The notes: a model not told the origin generated them from the letters alone. Numbered from the stretch's first letter, positions 37,559-47,067 are shown. The stretch: DNA of 64,000 nt from Bog-473 sp963754445 (GCA_963754445.1 CAVWFT010000001.1:1364001-1428000); one strand, 5' to 3'. Translations and numbers: made by a program.

Positions 37559-39852
37559 GCGCCTGCAGAGGCCCCGGCCGCGGCGTACAGCGTCGAACGC
37601 TGCACGAGCGGTCGACCCAGCGGCGTGACGATGGCCTCGAGCTCCTCGACACCCATCCGTTGACCGTGGGTGGCGCCGGCCGCCCGGGAGATGTTCTCGT
37701 CCATCAGGGTGCCCCCGAGGTCGTTGGCCCCCGCCCGCAGCAACTGGCGGGCGCCCTCGGCACCCATCTTCACCCAGCTGACCTGCACGTTGTCGATGTC
37801 GCCGCGGTAGGCGATGCGCGCCACCGCGTGCATGAGCAACGCCTCGCGGAACGTCGGGCCCCGGCGGGACTTCCGCTGGAGGTAGATCGGGGTCGCCATG
37901 TGCACGAAGGGCAGCGGGACGAACTCGGTGAAGCCTCCCGTCTCCCGCTGGAGCGCCCGGGTGCGGACCATATGGCGGGCCCAACTGATCGGCTGCTCGA
38001 TCGACCCGAACATGATCGTGATGTTCGAGCGCAACCCGACGTTGTGAGCCGTCCGGTGCGCCTCGAGCCACTCGTCCGTGGAGATCTTGTCCGGGCAGAG
38101 GACGGCCCGCACCTCGTCGTCGAGGATCTCGGCTGCCGTACCGGGCAGCGTCTTGAGTCCGGCTTCCTTGAGCTGGGTCAGGTACGACGCCAGGTCCACC
38201 TCTGAACGTCGAGCTCCTTCCGTCACCTCCAGGGCGGTGAAGCCATGGATGTGAATGGTCTCCGAACCCTTGCGGACCGCCTCGAGGACGTGCAGGTAGT
38301 AGTCGCCGTCGAAGCTCGGGTGGATGCCGCCCTGCAGGCAGACCTCGGTGGCGCCCTCCGCCTCCGCCTCGGCGACGCGACTCGTGACCTCGTCCAGCTC
38401 GAGCAGGTAGGGAGCGCCGCGCAGATTCAAGGAGAGCGGTCCCTTCGAGAAGGCACAGAAGCGGCACTTGAACGTGCAGACGTTCGTGTAGTTGATATTG
38501 CGATTGCGCACATAGGTCACGGCGTCGCCGACCGTCGCGCTGCGCAGGTCGTCGGCCACCTCGGCGACGGCACGCACCTCGGGTCCCCGGGCCGAGAACA
38601 GCGTGACGATCTCCTCCTCGCCGACCTCCTGGTCCAAGGCGACCCCGGCCAGCACCTCGGCCACCGCGCCGCCGAGACCGGTCGCACCACGCCGTCGGGC
38701 CGGTGCCGTCACCGGCTCGTCGAGCAGCGCCGGCGGGTGCGTCTCGCCCCCGGAGCACCACTCGCCGTCGCGGGCCAGGCCTTCGGCGTCCGCCGCGTCG
38801 AGCACCGGAAAACGCAAGCCCTCGGCCAGCCAGCGGGTAGGCGAGAGCGCGAACTCGGGGTACACCGTCATCCGGGGAGCGAGCACGTGGCCGGCCGCCT
38901 CCGTGGCCGAACGCAGCAGGTCCAGCGCGGGCCACGCTCGTTCGGGATTCACGTGGTCGGCGGTCACGGGCGACACGCCGCCCCAGTCGTCGATGCCGGC
39001 CGACAGTAACGGGCCCAGATCGTCGGAGAGATTCGGCGGAGCCTGCACGTGGACCTCGGGCGGGAGCACCAGGCGAGCGACGGCAATGGCCCACTGCAGG
39101 TCTTCGGGAGGGCACGGAGCGGCCTTGGCCATCTTCGTGCCCGGCTTGGGCAGGAAGTTCTGCACGATGACCTCTTGCACGTGGCCGTGGCGGAGGGACG
39201 ACGAGGCGATGGCCCGCAAGGACGCCAGCTGCCCGGCCCGGTCGTCACCGATGCCGACCAGGATCCCGGTGGTGAAGGGGATCGCCAACTCGCCGGCGGC
39301 CTCGAGCGTGGCCAGACGCCGTTCGGGCTCTTTGTCCGGAGCCCCTCGATGGGCGGCCAGTCCCGGGGTCAACGACTCGAGCATCATGCCCTGACTCGCC
39401 GACACCTCGCGCAACACCGCCAGCTCGGACGCGTAGAGGGCGCCCGCGTTGGCGTGAGGGAGCAACCCGGTCTCCGAGAGCACCAGCTGGCACATGGCGG
39501 CCAGATACTCGACCGTCGATCCGTATCCCTGAGCCTCCAGCCATTCACGGGCGACCGGATAACGCTCCTCGGGCCGTTCGCCCAGGGTGAACAGGGCTTC
39601 GTGGCAGCCGGCCGCCTGCCCGGCCCGGGCGATGGCCAGCACCTCGTCGGGGGTGAGGTAGGGCGCCGTCAGGCGGGCCGGTGCCTTGGCGAACGTGCAG
39701 TAACCACACCGGTCACGGCACAGCATCGTCAGCGGAATGAACACCTTGGGCGAGAAGGTGACCCGCCGGCCGTGCGCCTCGTCGCGGGCCGCGCTGGCGA
39801 GTGCGGCGAGGTCGGCCAGGGACGCGTGGAGGAGATCTTCGTCGGAGAGCAT
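37555..39852 (-). CDS. fbiC: FO synthase (CofG-CofH fusion)
   Basis: 765 residues, a fusion of two radical-SAM domains. CofG half: CRDRCGYC at 45-52 coordinates the 4Fe-4S cluster; CofH half: CTFKCRFC at about 458-465. Together they join a tyrosine-derived group and a diaminouracil to form FO, the deazaflavin core of F420. Motifs YLTPDEVLAIARAGQ and YTNVCTFKCRFCAF match FbiC closely. It follows pgl by 11 bp, so it is cotranscribed with the pentose phosphate genes, an unusual linkage. Confidence 0.95.
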   Translation of the reverse strand: MLSDEDLLHASLADLAALASAARDEAHGRRVTFSPKVFIPLTMLCRDRCGYCTFAKAPARLTAPYLTPDEVLAIARAGQAAGCHEALFTLGERPEERYPVAREWLEAQGYGSTVEYLAAMCQLVLSETGLLPHANAGALYASELAVLREVSASQGMMLESLTPGLAAHRGAPDKEPERRLATLEAAGELAIPFTTGILVGIGDDRAGQLASLRAIASSSLRHGHVQEVIVQNFLPKPGTKMAKAAPCPPEDLQWAIAVARLVLPPEVHVQAPPNLSDDLGPLLSAGIDDWGGVSPVTADHVNPERAWPALDLLRSATEAAGHVLAPRMTVYPEFALSPTRWLAEGLRFPVLDAADAEGLARDGEWCSGGETHPPALLDEPVTAPARRRGATGLGGAVAEVLAGVALDQEVGEEEIVTLFSARGPEVRAVAEVADDLRSATVGDAVTYVRNRNINYTNVCTFKCRFCAFSKGPLSLNLRGAPYLLELDEVTSRVAEAEAEGATEVCLQGGIHPSFDGDYYLHVLEAVRKGSETIHIHGFTALEVTEGARRSEVDLASYLTQLKEAGLKTLPGTAAEILDDEVRAVLCPDKISTDEWLEAHRTAHNVGLRSNITIMFGSIEQPISWARHMVRTRALQRETGGFTEFVPLPFVHMATPIYLQRKSRRGPTFREALLMHAVARIAYRGDIDNVQVSWVKMGAEGARQLLRAGANDLGGTLMDENISRAAGATHGQRMGVEELEAIVTPLGRPLVQRSTLYAAAGASAGA

Positions 39853-39863
39853 CGAGGCCCAAT

Positions 39864-40565
39864 CTAGGGGGCGTCACCGGAGGCGGCGCGGTCCATGAGC
39901 CACACCGTCGTCCCAGCGTGCACCCGGGAGGCCGGAATGTCCTCTCCCTCACGCAGGCGTGCCACCGCGGCCGCCTTCGCCGCACCCTCGACGGTGAAGA
40001 CCGCGATCCGGGCCGAATTGATGGCAGACAGGGTCAAGGTGAGCCGGGGATGCGGGTTCACGCCATTCGGGTCCTCGGTGGCCACCACGAGATCACCGGG
40101 GCCGGCATCGAGGCTCGCCGCGCCCGGGAAGAGCGATGCCGTATGACCGTCGGGGCCCAGGCCGAGATGGACGAGGTCGATGCCCGGACCGGTCACCAGG
40201 TCGGCGATCACCCGCTGGTAGGCGGCCGCGCACGCACCGATGTCACCCGAATCCGTCGGCATGGGCGAGAACGAACCGACCCCCGACCCGCCCAGACGAT
40301 CGAGCAGTGACTCCCGGATCAGGCGGGCATTCGAGTCCTCGTCCGACGAGGGCACGAAACGCTCGTCACCGATGTACACGTCCACCAGCGTCCAGTCGAT
40401 CCCGACCGTCGACGCCAGCACCTCGTAGCAGGCCCGGGCGGTCGCGCCGCCGGACAGCAGCAGGGCGAAACGCGGGCCCTGGCGGTGCGCGAAGGCCTGT
40501 GTTACCTGGGCGGCGAAAACCGCCGGCACGTCATCGACGTGATCGAACATGTCCGAACGTGGCAT
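39864..40565 (-). CDS. pgl: 6-phosphogluconolactonase
   Basis: 233 residues. SGGATARACYEVLA, VDVYIGDERFVP and LGLGPDGHTASLFPG are the family signatures; the latter contains the catalytic His. It opens 6-phosphogluconolactone to 6-phosphogluconate in the oxidative pentose phosphate pathway. Start ATG 40565 is 6 bp after gnd. No zwf or opcA lies next to it. Confidence 0.95.
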   Translation of the reverse strand: MPRSDMFDHVDDVPAVFAAQVTQAFAHRQGPRFALLLSGGATARACYEVLASTVGIDWTLVDVYIGDERFVPSSDEDSNARLIRESLLDRLGGSGVGSFSPMPTDSGDIGACAAAYQRVIADLVTGPGIDLVHLGLGPDGHTASLFPGAASLDAGPGDLVVATEDPNGVNPHPRLTLTLSAINSARIAVFTVEGAAKAAAVARLREGEDIPASRVHAGTTVWLMDRAASGDAP

Positions 40566-40571
40566 GGCCGA

Positions 40572-41510
40572 CTACTTGGTCGGAGTCTCGGTCTCCATGC
40601 CCTGCTGTCCCGATTCCAGCGTCACGGCATGGCCTCCGAACTGGTTGCGCAACGCCGCCACCATCTTCAACTGGAACGAGTCCTTGTCCTGTGAGGCGAA
40701 ACGGGTGAACAAAGAGGTTGCGATCACCGGGGCGGGCACCCCCCGCTCGATCGCCTCCAGCGCCGTCCATCGCCCCTCACCCGAGTCGACGGCCACCGGC
40801 GCGATCTCGGCGAAGCCGGCATCGGGACGCAGCGCCCGCTCGGCCAGATCCAAGAGCCAGCTGCGCACCACCGATCCGTAGCGCCAGATCGAGGCGATCT
40901 CGTGCAGGTCCAGCGAGAACTCGTCGGCGGACGACATGATCTCGAAGCCCTCGGCATAGGCCTGCATGATCCCGTACTCGATCCCGTTGTGGACCATCTT
41001 GACGAAGTGCCCGGCCCCGACAGGCCCCACGTGGGAGTACCCCCCTTCGGGCGCCAGTGTCAGCAGGGCCGGCTCGACGACGGCGACCGACTCCTTCGTC
41101 CCGCCCACCATGAGGCAGTAGCCCTCGGTCAGACCCCAGACGCCGCCGGAGGTCCCGGCGTCGACGAACCCGACTCCGCTGGGCTCCAACCGGGCCGCGA
41201 TCTCGATGGCCTCCTTGTAGTTGGAGTTGCCGCCGTCCACGATCACGTCACCCTTGGAGAACAGACCGGCCAGCTCGTCGATGGTCGAGTTGGTCGCCTT
41301 GCCGGCCGGCACCATGACCCAGGCCGCCCGGGGCGGGGCCAATTTCTCGGCCAGCTCGGCCAGGGTCGTCGCCGTGTCGGCACCCTTGCCCGCCGCCTGC
41401 TTCAGGGCGTCGGCGCTCAGGTCGTACGCCACGACCTCGTGCCCACCCTTCAGGAGGCGCTCGGTCATGTTGGCGCCCATCTTCCCCAGCCCGATCATGC
41501 CGATCTTCAT
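40572..41510 (-). CDS. gnd: 6-phosphogluconate dehydrogenase, short form
   Basis: 312 residues. NAD(P)-binding IGMIGLGKMGANM at the N-terminus, VDGGNSNYKEA and GYCLMVGG, then the substrate motif GAGHFVKMVHNGIEYGIMQA. The length is that of the short, decarboxylating GndA/YqeC-like class, which lacks the C-terminal domain of the ~470-residue enzyme and often prefers NAD. GAGGAG seven bases upstream supports the ATG at 41510. Confidence 0.93.
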   Translation of the reverse strand: MKIGMIGLGKMGANMTERLLKGGHEVVAYDLSADALKQAAGKGADTATTLAELAEKLAPPRAAWVMVPAGKATNSTIDELAGLFSKGDVIVDGGNSNYKEAIEIAARLEPSGVGFVDAGTSGGVWGLTEGYCLMVGGTKESVAVVEPALLTLAPEGGYSHVGPVGAGHFVKMVHNGIEYGIMQAYAEGFEIMSSADEFSLDLHEIASIWRYGSVVRSWLLDLAERALRPDAGFAEIAPVAVDSGEGRWTALEAIERGVPAPVIATSLFTRFASQDKDSFQLKMVAALRNQFGGHAVTLESGQQGMETETPTK

Positions 41511-41543
41511 GCCGCGCTCCTCGTACTCTCGATGTTCCGATGG

Positions 41544-42648
41544 TCAGAACGTAGCGGCCTTGTCGGTCAGTGACTGAACCAGCTCGTCGAAGGACTTGGC
41601 GAACGAGGCGACCCCCTCGTTCTCGAGGGTCTGCTCCACGTCGGCCATGTCGACGCCGGCCGCCTCGATGGCCTCGAGTGCCGCGGTCGCCGCGTCGGGA
41701 TCGGCGTCCACCGTGCGATGCAGGGTCCCGTGGTCCTCGAACGCATGCAACGTGCCGTCGGGCATGGTGTTGACCGTGGCCGGACCGATCAGGTGGTCGA
41801 CGTAGAGAAGGTCCGAATAGGCCGGGTTCTTGGTCGACGTCGATGCCCACAGCGGGCGCTGCACCCGGGCCCCGTGACCCCGCAGCGCCTCCCACCGGTC
41901 GCCGTGGAAGGTGGAGTGGAAGTGTTGGTAAGCGACCTGGGCCTGGGCCACCGCGGCTGTTCCTCGCAGACCCGACGCGGCGGCGTCACCCGATGCCGAC
42001 TCCAAGCGACGATCCACTTCCGTGTCGACCCGGCTCACGAAGAACGAGGCGACGCTCGCCACCTTCGCCAGGTGCTCGGTCTTCCCCTCCGCCACGAGGA
42101 TCTCGAGGCCGCTCAGATAGGCCTCCATGACCTCGTCGTAGCGGTCGAGTCCGAAGATCAACGTGACGTTGATGCTCCGCCCCTCGCTGATCAGGGTCTG
42201 GATGGCGGGTACGCCCTCCTTCGTCGCCGGTACCTTCACCAAAAGGTTCGGTTCGTCGATGGTGTCGTGCAGCATCCGCGCCGCGGCGATCGTCCCGTTG
42301 GTGTCGTGGGCCAGGGCGGGGGAGACCTCGAGCGACACGTAGCCGTCCTCGCCGTCACTGTCGTCGTAGAGGGGGCGCAAGAGCTTCGAGCGCGTTGCGG
42401 ATGTCGGTCGTCGCCAGCTCCCAGTAGGCGCTCTCGACCGTGTGGTCCTTCATCAGGTCGCGGAACTGTTCGTCGTAGGTGTCCTGGCCACTGATGGCGT
42501 TGGCGAAAATGGTGGGATTCGACGTGATGCCGCGCACGCCCAGCGAGATGAGCTCCGAGAGCTGTCCGTTCTCGAGCCAGTCGCGCCGCAGGTTGTCGAG
42601 CCATGGGCTCTGCCCGCCGATGTCGTAGAGATCCTGGAGTCGGGTCAT
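41544..42648 (-). pseudogene. tal: Transaldolase, frame interrupted by one extra base
   Basis: The N-terminal part (SPWLDNLRRDWLENG, GVRGITSNPTIFANAI) is in one frame down to about 42375; the rest (LYDDSDGEDGYVSLEVSP, NLLVKVPATKEG with the Schiff-base Lys, SVASFFVSRVD) is in another. A five-G run at 42371-42375 (C5 on the coding strand) sits exactly at the switch; removing one base gives ALAPLYDDSDGEDGYVS in a continuous 367-residue protein of normal length. I believe the gene is intact in the organism and that the break is a homopolymer error, or a very recent mutation. It follows tkt by 129 bp. Confidence 0.85.
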
Positions 42649-42777
42649 CTGCTTTGCCCTTTCCTCGGGGACGCTTGGTGCGCCCCGACGTCACCGGGAC
42701 TGCCCCGGCCTGCTCGCTTTATTCGCTGTGTCCCCGCCATGCTGGCACTCCGCGGGTAGCGCCCCGGCGCATGGTCG

Positions 42778-44799
42778 TCAGGCGTCGAAGCCGGCCAAGA
42801 GCTCTCGAGCCCGTTCGACCACATGGTCGGCGGTGAACCCGAACTGCTCCATGACGACTGCCGCGGGTGCTGAGGCTCCGAAGTGATCGATGCCGATGCT
42901 GTCGTCCGCGTAGCGCTCCCACCCGAACGTGGATCCCGCCTCGATACTGAGCACGGGCACGCCGTCGGGGAACACAGAGGATTGATACCCCTCCGATTGC
43001 TGCTCGAACCACTCCCAGCACGTCAACGAGACCACTCGGGCCCCTATGCCCTCTCCGTTGAGCGTGTCTGCCGCAGCGACGCAATGCTGGACCTCGCTGC
43101 CCGTTCCGACGAGCACGATCTGGGGCTCACCGCCGGGATCCGACAGGACGTAGCCACCCCTCGGAACTCCTTCGGCTGCCTTCTCCGCCGTCCCCGCCAG
43201 GACCGGAACGTCCTGGCGGGTCAGCACGAGGCCGATAGGGCCGTCCGACTCCACGGCCTGCTTCCAGGCGATCGCCGTCTCGTTGGCGTCGGCCGGGCGA
43301 ACCAGCGCGATTCCCGGCATGGCCCGCAGTGACGCCAGGTGCTCGATCGGCTGATGCGTCGGGCCGTCCTCGCCCAGGCCGATCGAGTCGTGGGTCCAGG
43401 AGTAGATGACGTGGGCCTGGCTCAGGGCGGCGAGTCGCACCGCCGGTCGCATGTAGTCGGAGAAGACGAAGAAGGTCCCACCTACGGGCAGCACGCCTCC
43501 GTGGAGCCCCATGCCGTTCATGGCCGCTCCCATCCCGTGCTCGCGGATGCCGAAGTGCAGTTGGGCTCCACCGGGCTCGTCGCGGCTCTGTACCTCCGCG
43601 CCCTTGACGAGCACTCCGTTGTTACCGGTCAGGTCGGCGGATCCCGCCACCAGCCCGGGCAGTCCGGCTGCGGTGGCATTGATGCACTGGTTGATCGCAT
43701 GGCGGGTGGCCAGCTTCGTCCCCGCTTCGAAGCTGGGCAGCCCTGCGGCCCAACCGTCGAGCCCGTGACCGGCCTGCGCGGCGTCCCAGGCGGCGCGGTC
43801 CCCGTCCCAGGCGGCGAAGCGCTCCTCCCACGCCGATCGGTCGGCGGCGCCTCGCACCAATTCCTTGGCGTAGAACTCGTACACGTCGTCGGGAACCCAG
43901 AAGGTCTCGTCCACCGGCAGGCCGAGGATGTCCTTGGTCACCTTGATCTCGTCCTCGCCGAAGGGTGACCCGTGCGCGGTGGCCGTGTCGGTCAGCTTGG
44001 GGGACGGCCAACCGATATGGCTGCGCAGGACCAGCAACGCCGGCTTGGCATCGGGACCCTCCGCCGGGTGGTCGAGCATCTCGCGAATGGCCGACTCGAG
44101 CCCGTCGACGTCGTTGGCCATCTCGCCCAGGTCGACCACGCGCCAGCCGTAGGCCTCGAATCGCTCGGGGACATTGTCGTTGTACGACAATTCGGTCGGG
44201 CCGTCGATGGTGATGTGGTTGTCGTCGTAGAAGGCCATGAGCTTGCCCAGGCCGAGGTGACCCGCCAGCGAGGCCGCTTCGTGCGAAATGCCCTCCATGA
44301 AGCACCCGTCGCCCGCGATCACGAACGTCCGGTGATCACAGACGTCCGGGCCGAATCGACTTCGCACCACCCGCTCGGCCAGCGCCAGACCGACGGCGTC
44401 GCCCACCCCCTGCCCCAGGGGGCCGGTGGTGACCTCGATGCCCGCGGTGTGCTTGCGCTCGGGGTGCCCCGGCGTCCTGCTGCCCCATTGCCGGAACTGG
44501 CGCAGGTCGTCGAGGGTGAGGTCGTAGCCGGTCAGGTGCAGGAACGCGTATTGCAGGATGCAGGCATGCCCGTTCGAGAGGACGAAGCGGTCCCGATCGG
44601 GCCAATCGGGCCGTTGTGGATCGTGGTGCATGATGCGGGTCCAGAGGACGTGAGCGAGAGGTGCCAAGGCCATCGCGGTGCCCGAGTGGCCCGAGTTCGC
44701 AGCTTCAGGCGCGTCCATGGCGATGCCACGGACGACGTTGATGCCCAACTCGACGAGCGCCGGGTCCTGCACCACCGGGGGAGAGGTATGCAACGTCAT
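42778..44799 (-). CDS. tkt: Transketolase
   Basis: 673 residues. Thiamine diphosphate enzyme with GHSGTAMALAPLAHVLW near the start, the ThDP motif GDGCFMEGISHEAASLAG plus FYDDNHITIDG, and the second-domain signature YSWTHDSIGLGEDGPTHQPIEHL. It transfers two-carbon units between sugar phosphates in the non-oxidative pentose phosphate branch. It is the first gene of a seven-gene minus-strand run. ATG 44799; the intergenic gap to the divergent thioesterase gene is 60 bp. Confidence 0.97.
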   Translation of the reverse strand: MTLHTSPPVVQDPALVELGINVVRGIAMDAPEAANSGHSGTAMALAPLAHVLWTRIMHHDPQRPDWPDRDRFVLSNGHACILQYAFLHLTGYDLTLDDLRQFRQWGSRTPGHPERKHTAGIEVTTGPLGQGVGDAVGLALAERVVRSRFGPDVCDHRTFVIAGDGCFMEGISHEAASLAGHLGLGKLMAFYDDNHITIDGPTELSYNDNVPERFEAYGWRVVDLGEMANDVDGLESAIREMLDHPAEGPDAKPALLVLRSHIGWPSPKLTDTATAHGSPFGEDEIKVTKDILGLPVDETFWVPDDVYEFYAKELVRGAADRSAWEERFAAWDGDRAAWDAAQAGHGLDGWAAGLPSFEAGTKLATRHAINQCINATAAGLPGLVAGSADLTGNNGVLVKGAEVQSRDEPGGAQLHFGIREHGMGAAMNGMGLHGGVLPVGGTFFVFSDYMRPAVRLAALSQAHVIYSWTHDSIGLGEDGPTHQPIEHLASLRAMPGIALVRPADANETAIAWKQAVESDGPIGLVLTRQDVPVLAGTAEKAAEGVPRGGYVLSDPGGEPQIVLVGTGSEVQHCVAAADTLNGEGIGARVVSLTCWEWFEQQSEGYQSSVFPDGVPVLSIEAGSTFGWERYADDSIGIDHFGASAPAAVVMEQFGFTADHVVERARELLAGFDA

Positions 44800-44859
44800 G
44801 AGCCACCCTAACCGGCCTCTGACGTGCATCGGGAGGCCCGTCGCGTACTCTTCACCTCC

Positions 44860-45276
44860 ATGCCCTCCCGGATGCAGGTACCCCCCAACAGCGACCTCAC
44901 GCTGGGCATGACGTGTGTGGAGAAGGCGACCCCCGGGCGCTGCGTGTGGCGGATGTCTGCCGACGAACGCTTCGCCAATCCGGCCGGGATCATGCAAGGC
45001 GGCTTCATCGGTGCCTTCATGGATTCGTCCATGGGTGCGGCCGCCGTGACCTTTGTCCAGGACCGCAAGGTGTTCTGCTCGAATGCCGAGATCAAGGTCA
45101 GTTTCCTCGCCGCCGTCCCCCCCGGGGCCGAGCTGACCTGCACCGCCGAGGTGATTTCGGGTGGGCGCCGTGTCGCCTTCGTCGAGTCGAGCGTGGTGGC
45201 CCGTGCGCCCGGATCGTCCGAAGGCAGGCTGGTCGCTCGTGCCTCCTCGACCTACATCTACAAGGACCGCGACTGA
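44860..45276 (+). CDS. PaaI-like hotdog thioesterase
   Basis: 138 residues of hotdog fold. NPAGIMQGGFIGAFMDSSMG corresponds to the active-site helix of PaaI thioesterases (HGG replaced by QGG), followed by CSNAEIKVSFLAAVPPGAEL and a C-terminal ARASSTYIY strand. It probably hydrolyses acyl-CoA esters. ATG 44860 is favoured over GTG 44824, but no strong ribosome binding site is visible before either. Divergent from tkt. Confidence 0.75.
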   Translation: MPSRMQVPPNSDLTLGMTCVEKATPGRCVWRMSADERFANPAGIMQGGFIGAFMDSSMGAAAVTFVQDRKVFCSNAEIKVSFLAAVPPGAELTCTAEVISGGRRVAFVESSVVARAPGSSEGRLVARASSTYIYKDRD

Positions 45277-45366
45277 AAGCACCGGGGTCCGAATCCGCAG
45301 GCAGACCGGGGCCAAACGACCTGGTGTTTGCGTTGGAAGGGCGCAGAGACCAGGATTATCCGCCAC

Positions 45367-45843
45367 ATGGCACCACGGTCAGACAACGGCACCCACGGGC
45401 TGCGACACGCTGGGGACGATGCGTTCCAGCTGACGGTCGACTACCTGAAGCAGGAGACCGTCGATCCCTTGCGGGGTCTCGGCCGCTTCCTCTATATGGG
45501 GATCGCCGGCGCGTTCTTCATCGCCTTCGGGCTCTTGTTGATCTTGCTCGGGATCCTCCGGCTGCTCCAAGTCGAGACGGGCACCGCCCTCACGGGCAAC
45601 TGGTCGTGGGTCCCCTATGCGGTCGTGGTCGTCCTGGGCGCGGGCATCATCGGGATTGCGGCCTGGCGCATCACGGCGGGACCGGCCAAGGAGCGGATGC
45701 CCGCGGTCGAGGCCCGGCGTGAGGCCACGGCCGCTGCTGCGGCCACCGAGACCAGAGAGATCACGGCGGTGACAACCGCGACGGTGACGGCACCCGTGCC
45801 CACCGGCGAGACGACGACAGACCCACAGGAGGGAACGAGCTGA
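45367..45843 (+). CDS. Holin-X-like small membrane protein
   Basis: 158 residues. VDYLKQETVDPLRGLGRFL precedes two membrane segments (about 40-60 and 75-97) separated by ETGTALTGNWSWVPY, the pattern of the actinobacterial holin-X (holin superfamily III) group; the C-terminal 55 residues are an Ala/Thr-rich, charged tail. Function is unproven; the name does not mean a phage origin. It is the first of three overlapping small genes ending with trmI. Confidence 0.72.
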   Translation: MAPRSDNGTHGLRHAGDDAFQLTVDYLKQETVDPLRGLGRFLYMGIAGAFFIAFGLLLILLGILRLLQVETGTALTGNWSWVPYAVVVVLGAGIIGIAAWRITAGPAKERMPAVEARREATAAAAATETREITAVTTATVTAPVPTGETTTDPQEGTS

Positions 45844-46076
45844 TGGCTGGCACGACGACCAGGGCGGGGAGCAACGGGCGATTGATCACCCGAGAAGACC
45901 TACAGGCGGCCTACTCCCAGGTCATCGGTGAAGGCGAGGCCACTGCCCGCGCCGCCGCACCACGCGGTCTCGCCGTGGCGGGCGCCATCGGGATCCTCAT
46001 CATCACCTTGGCCTTCCTGGCCGGGCGCCGTCGCGGACGGTCGAAGTCGGCCGTCGTCGAGATCCGGCGGCTCTAG
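45843..46076 (+). CDS. Small single-pass membrane protein
   Basis: 77 residues. A soluble N-terminus (RLITREDLQAAYSQVIGEGE) is followed by one membrane segment (LAVAGAIGILIITLAFLAG) and an Arg-rich C-terminus (RRRGRSK). The ATG overlaps the previous stop by one base (TGATG). Function unknown; a partner of the adjacent membrane proteins by position. Confidence 0.65.
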   Translation: MAGTTTRAGSNGRLITREDLQAAYSQVIGEGEATARAAAPRGLAVAGAIGILIITLAFLAGRRRGRSKSAVVEIRRL

Positions 46077-46289
46077 GTGGACGTACTCCTTCGCCGCTTC
46101 CTTCGCGCCGGCGTCCGCAGAGGCGTCGCCGGCAACTGGTACTGGTTCCTTCTCGCCGGGGCCACCTTCATCCTCCGCCGCGTTCTCAACGACCGGACCG
46201 GGACCGTGTCGACCCTGAAGATTCAGCCCGGCGAGCAGATCCTGATCACGGTCCGCGACGCCAAGGCGCCAGCACCCGTCGAAGCCTGA
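46077..46289 (+). CDS. Small protein with a hydrophobic segment
   Basis: 70 residues starting with GTG at 46077, directly after the previous stop. RRFLRAGVRRGVAGNWYWFL leads into one hydrophobic segment, then RVLNDRTGTVSTLKIQPGEQILITVRD. The C-terminus is a soluble strand-rich tail. Unknown function; four bases before trmI. Confidence 0.6.
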   Translation: MDVLLRRFLRAGVRRGVAGNWYWFLLAGATFILRRVLNDRTGTVSTLKIQPGEQILITVRDAKAPAPVEA

Positions 46290-46293
46290 CCCC

Positions 46294-47067
46294 GTGCCAG
46301 GGTCCCTGGCCGCGGGAGAGCGCGTCCTTCTCATCGATCCCAAGGAACGCCGCTACCTCCTGACCTTGGTTGCCGGATCGACGTTCCACACCCACGCCGG
46401 TGTGCTCGCACACGACGACCTCATTGGCTCGACCGAGGGATCCACCGTGACCGGATCGACGGGTCGCTCCTTTCTCGTCCTGCGCCCCACCCTGGGCGAC
46501 GTTGTGCTCAAGATGCCCCGGGGCGCCCAGGTGATCTACCCAAAGGATCTCGGTGCGATCCTGATCGCCGCGGATATCGGCCCGGGACAGCGGGTCCTCG
46601 AGGCCGGCGTCGGTTCCGGCGCCCTGTCGATGACGGTACTGCGGGCCGGCGCGTCCATCGTGGGCTACGAGCTCCGTGAGGATTTTGCCGAGCGGGCACA
46701 GGCCAACGTCCGCGCCGCCCTCGGGCCCGACGCCCCCTACCGGGTGGAGATCCGCGATGTCACCGAGGGCATTGACGAGCGCGACCTCGACCGGATACTC
46801 CTCGACATGCCCGAGCCCCACAAGGTGGTGCCGGCTGCCGCGGCGGCGCTCCGCCCCGGGGGGATCCTTTTGGCGTACTTGCCCACGATCAACCAGACCG
46901 CGCTACTGAGGCAGATGCTCGACGATCCCGAGACACCGTTCGGGCTCTCGGAGACGCAGGAGGTCATGCGGCGCACCTGGCACATCGAGGCCCGTTCGGT
47001 ACGACCCGACCACCGCATGGTGGGCCACACCGGCTTCCTGACGACGGCCCGACGCATCGTTCTCTGA
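46294..47067 (+). CDS. trmI: tRNA (adenine-58-N1)-methyltransferase TrmI
   Basis: 257 residues. A small N-terminal domain precedes a Rossmann methyltransferase with VLEAGVGSGALSMTVLRAG (SAM motif I) and YELREDFAERAQANV; LLDMPEPHKVVPAAAAAL is the catalytic motif with the conserved D-P-E-P pattern seen in the family as D-M-P-E-P. It methylates A58 of tRNA. In actinobacteria this gene lies beside the proteasome locus, as here. Confidence 0.92.
   Translation: MPGSLAAGERVLLIDPKERRYLLTLVAGSTFHTHAGVLAHDDLIGSTEGSTVTGSTGRSFLVLRPTLGDVVLKMPRGAQVIYPKDLGAILIAADIGPGQRVLEAGVGSGALSMTVLRAGASIVGYELREDFAERAQANVRAALGPDAPYRVEIRDVTEGIDERDLDRILLDMPEPHKVVPAAAAALRPGGILLAYLPTINQTALLRQMLDDPETPFGLSETQEVMRRTWHIEARSVRPDHRMVGHTGFLTTARRIVL

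Noticed and set aside
42355..42400. Programmed +1 frameshifting in tal
   Set aside because: There is no slippery heptamer, stimulatory structure or rare codon; a homopolymer miscall explains the break.
45320..45366. Promoter before the holin-X-like gene (TTGGAA, GATTAT)
   Set aside because: The spacer is 15 bp and both boxes are weak; not enough to annotate.
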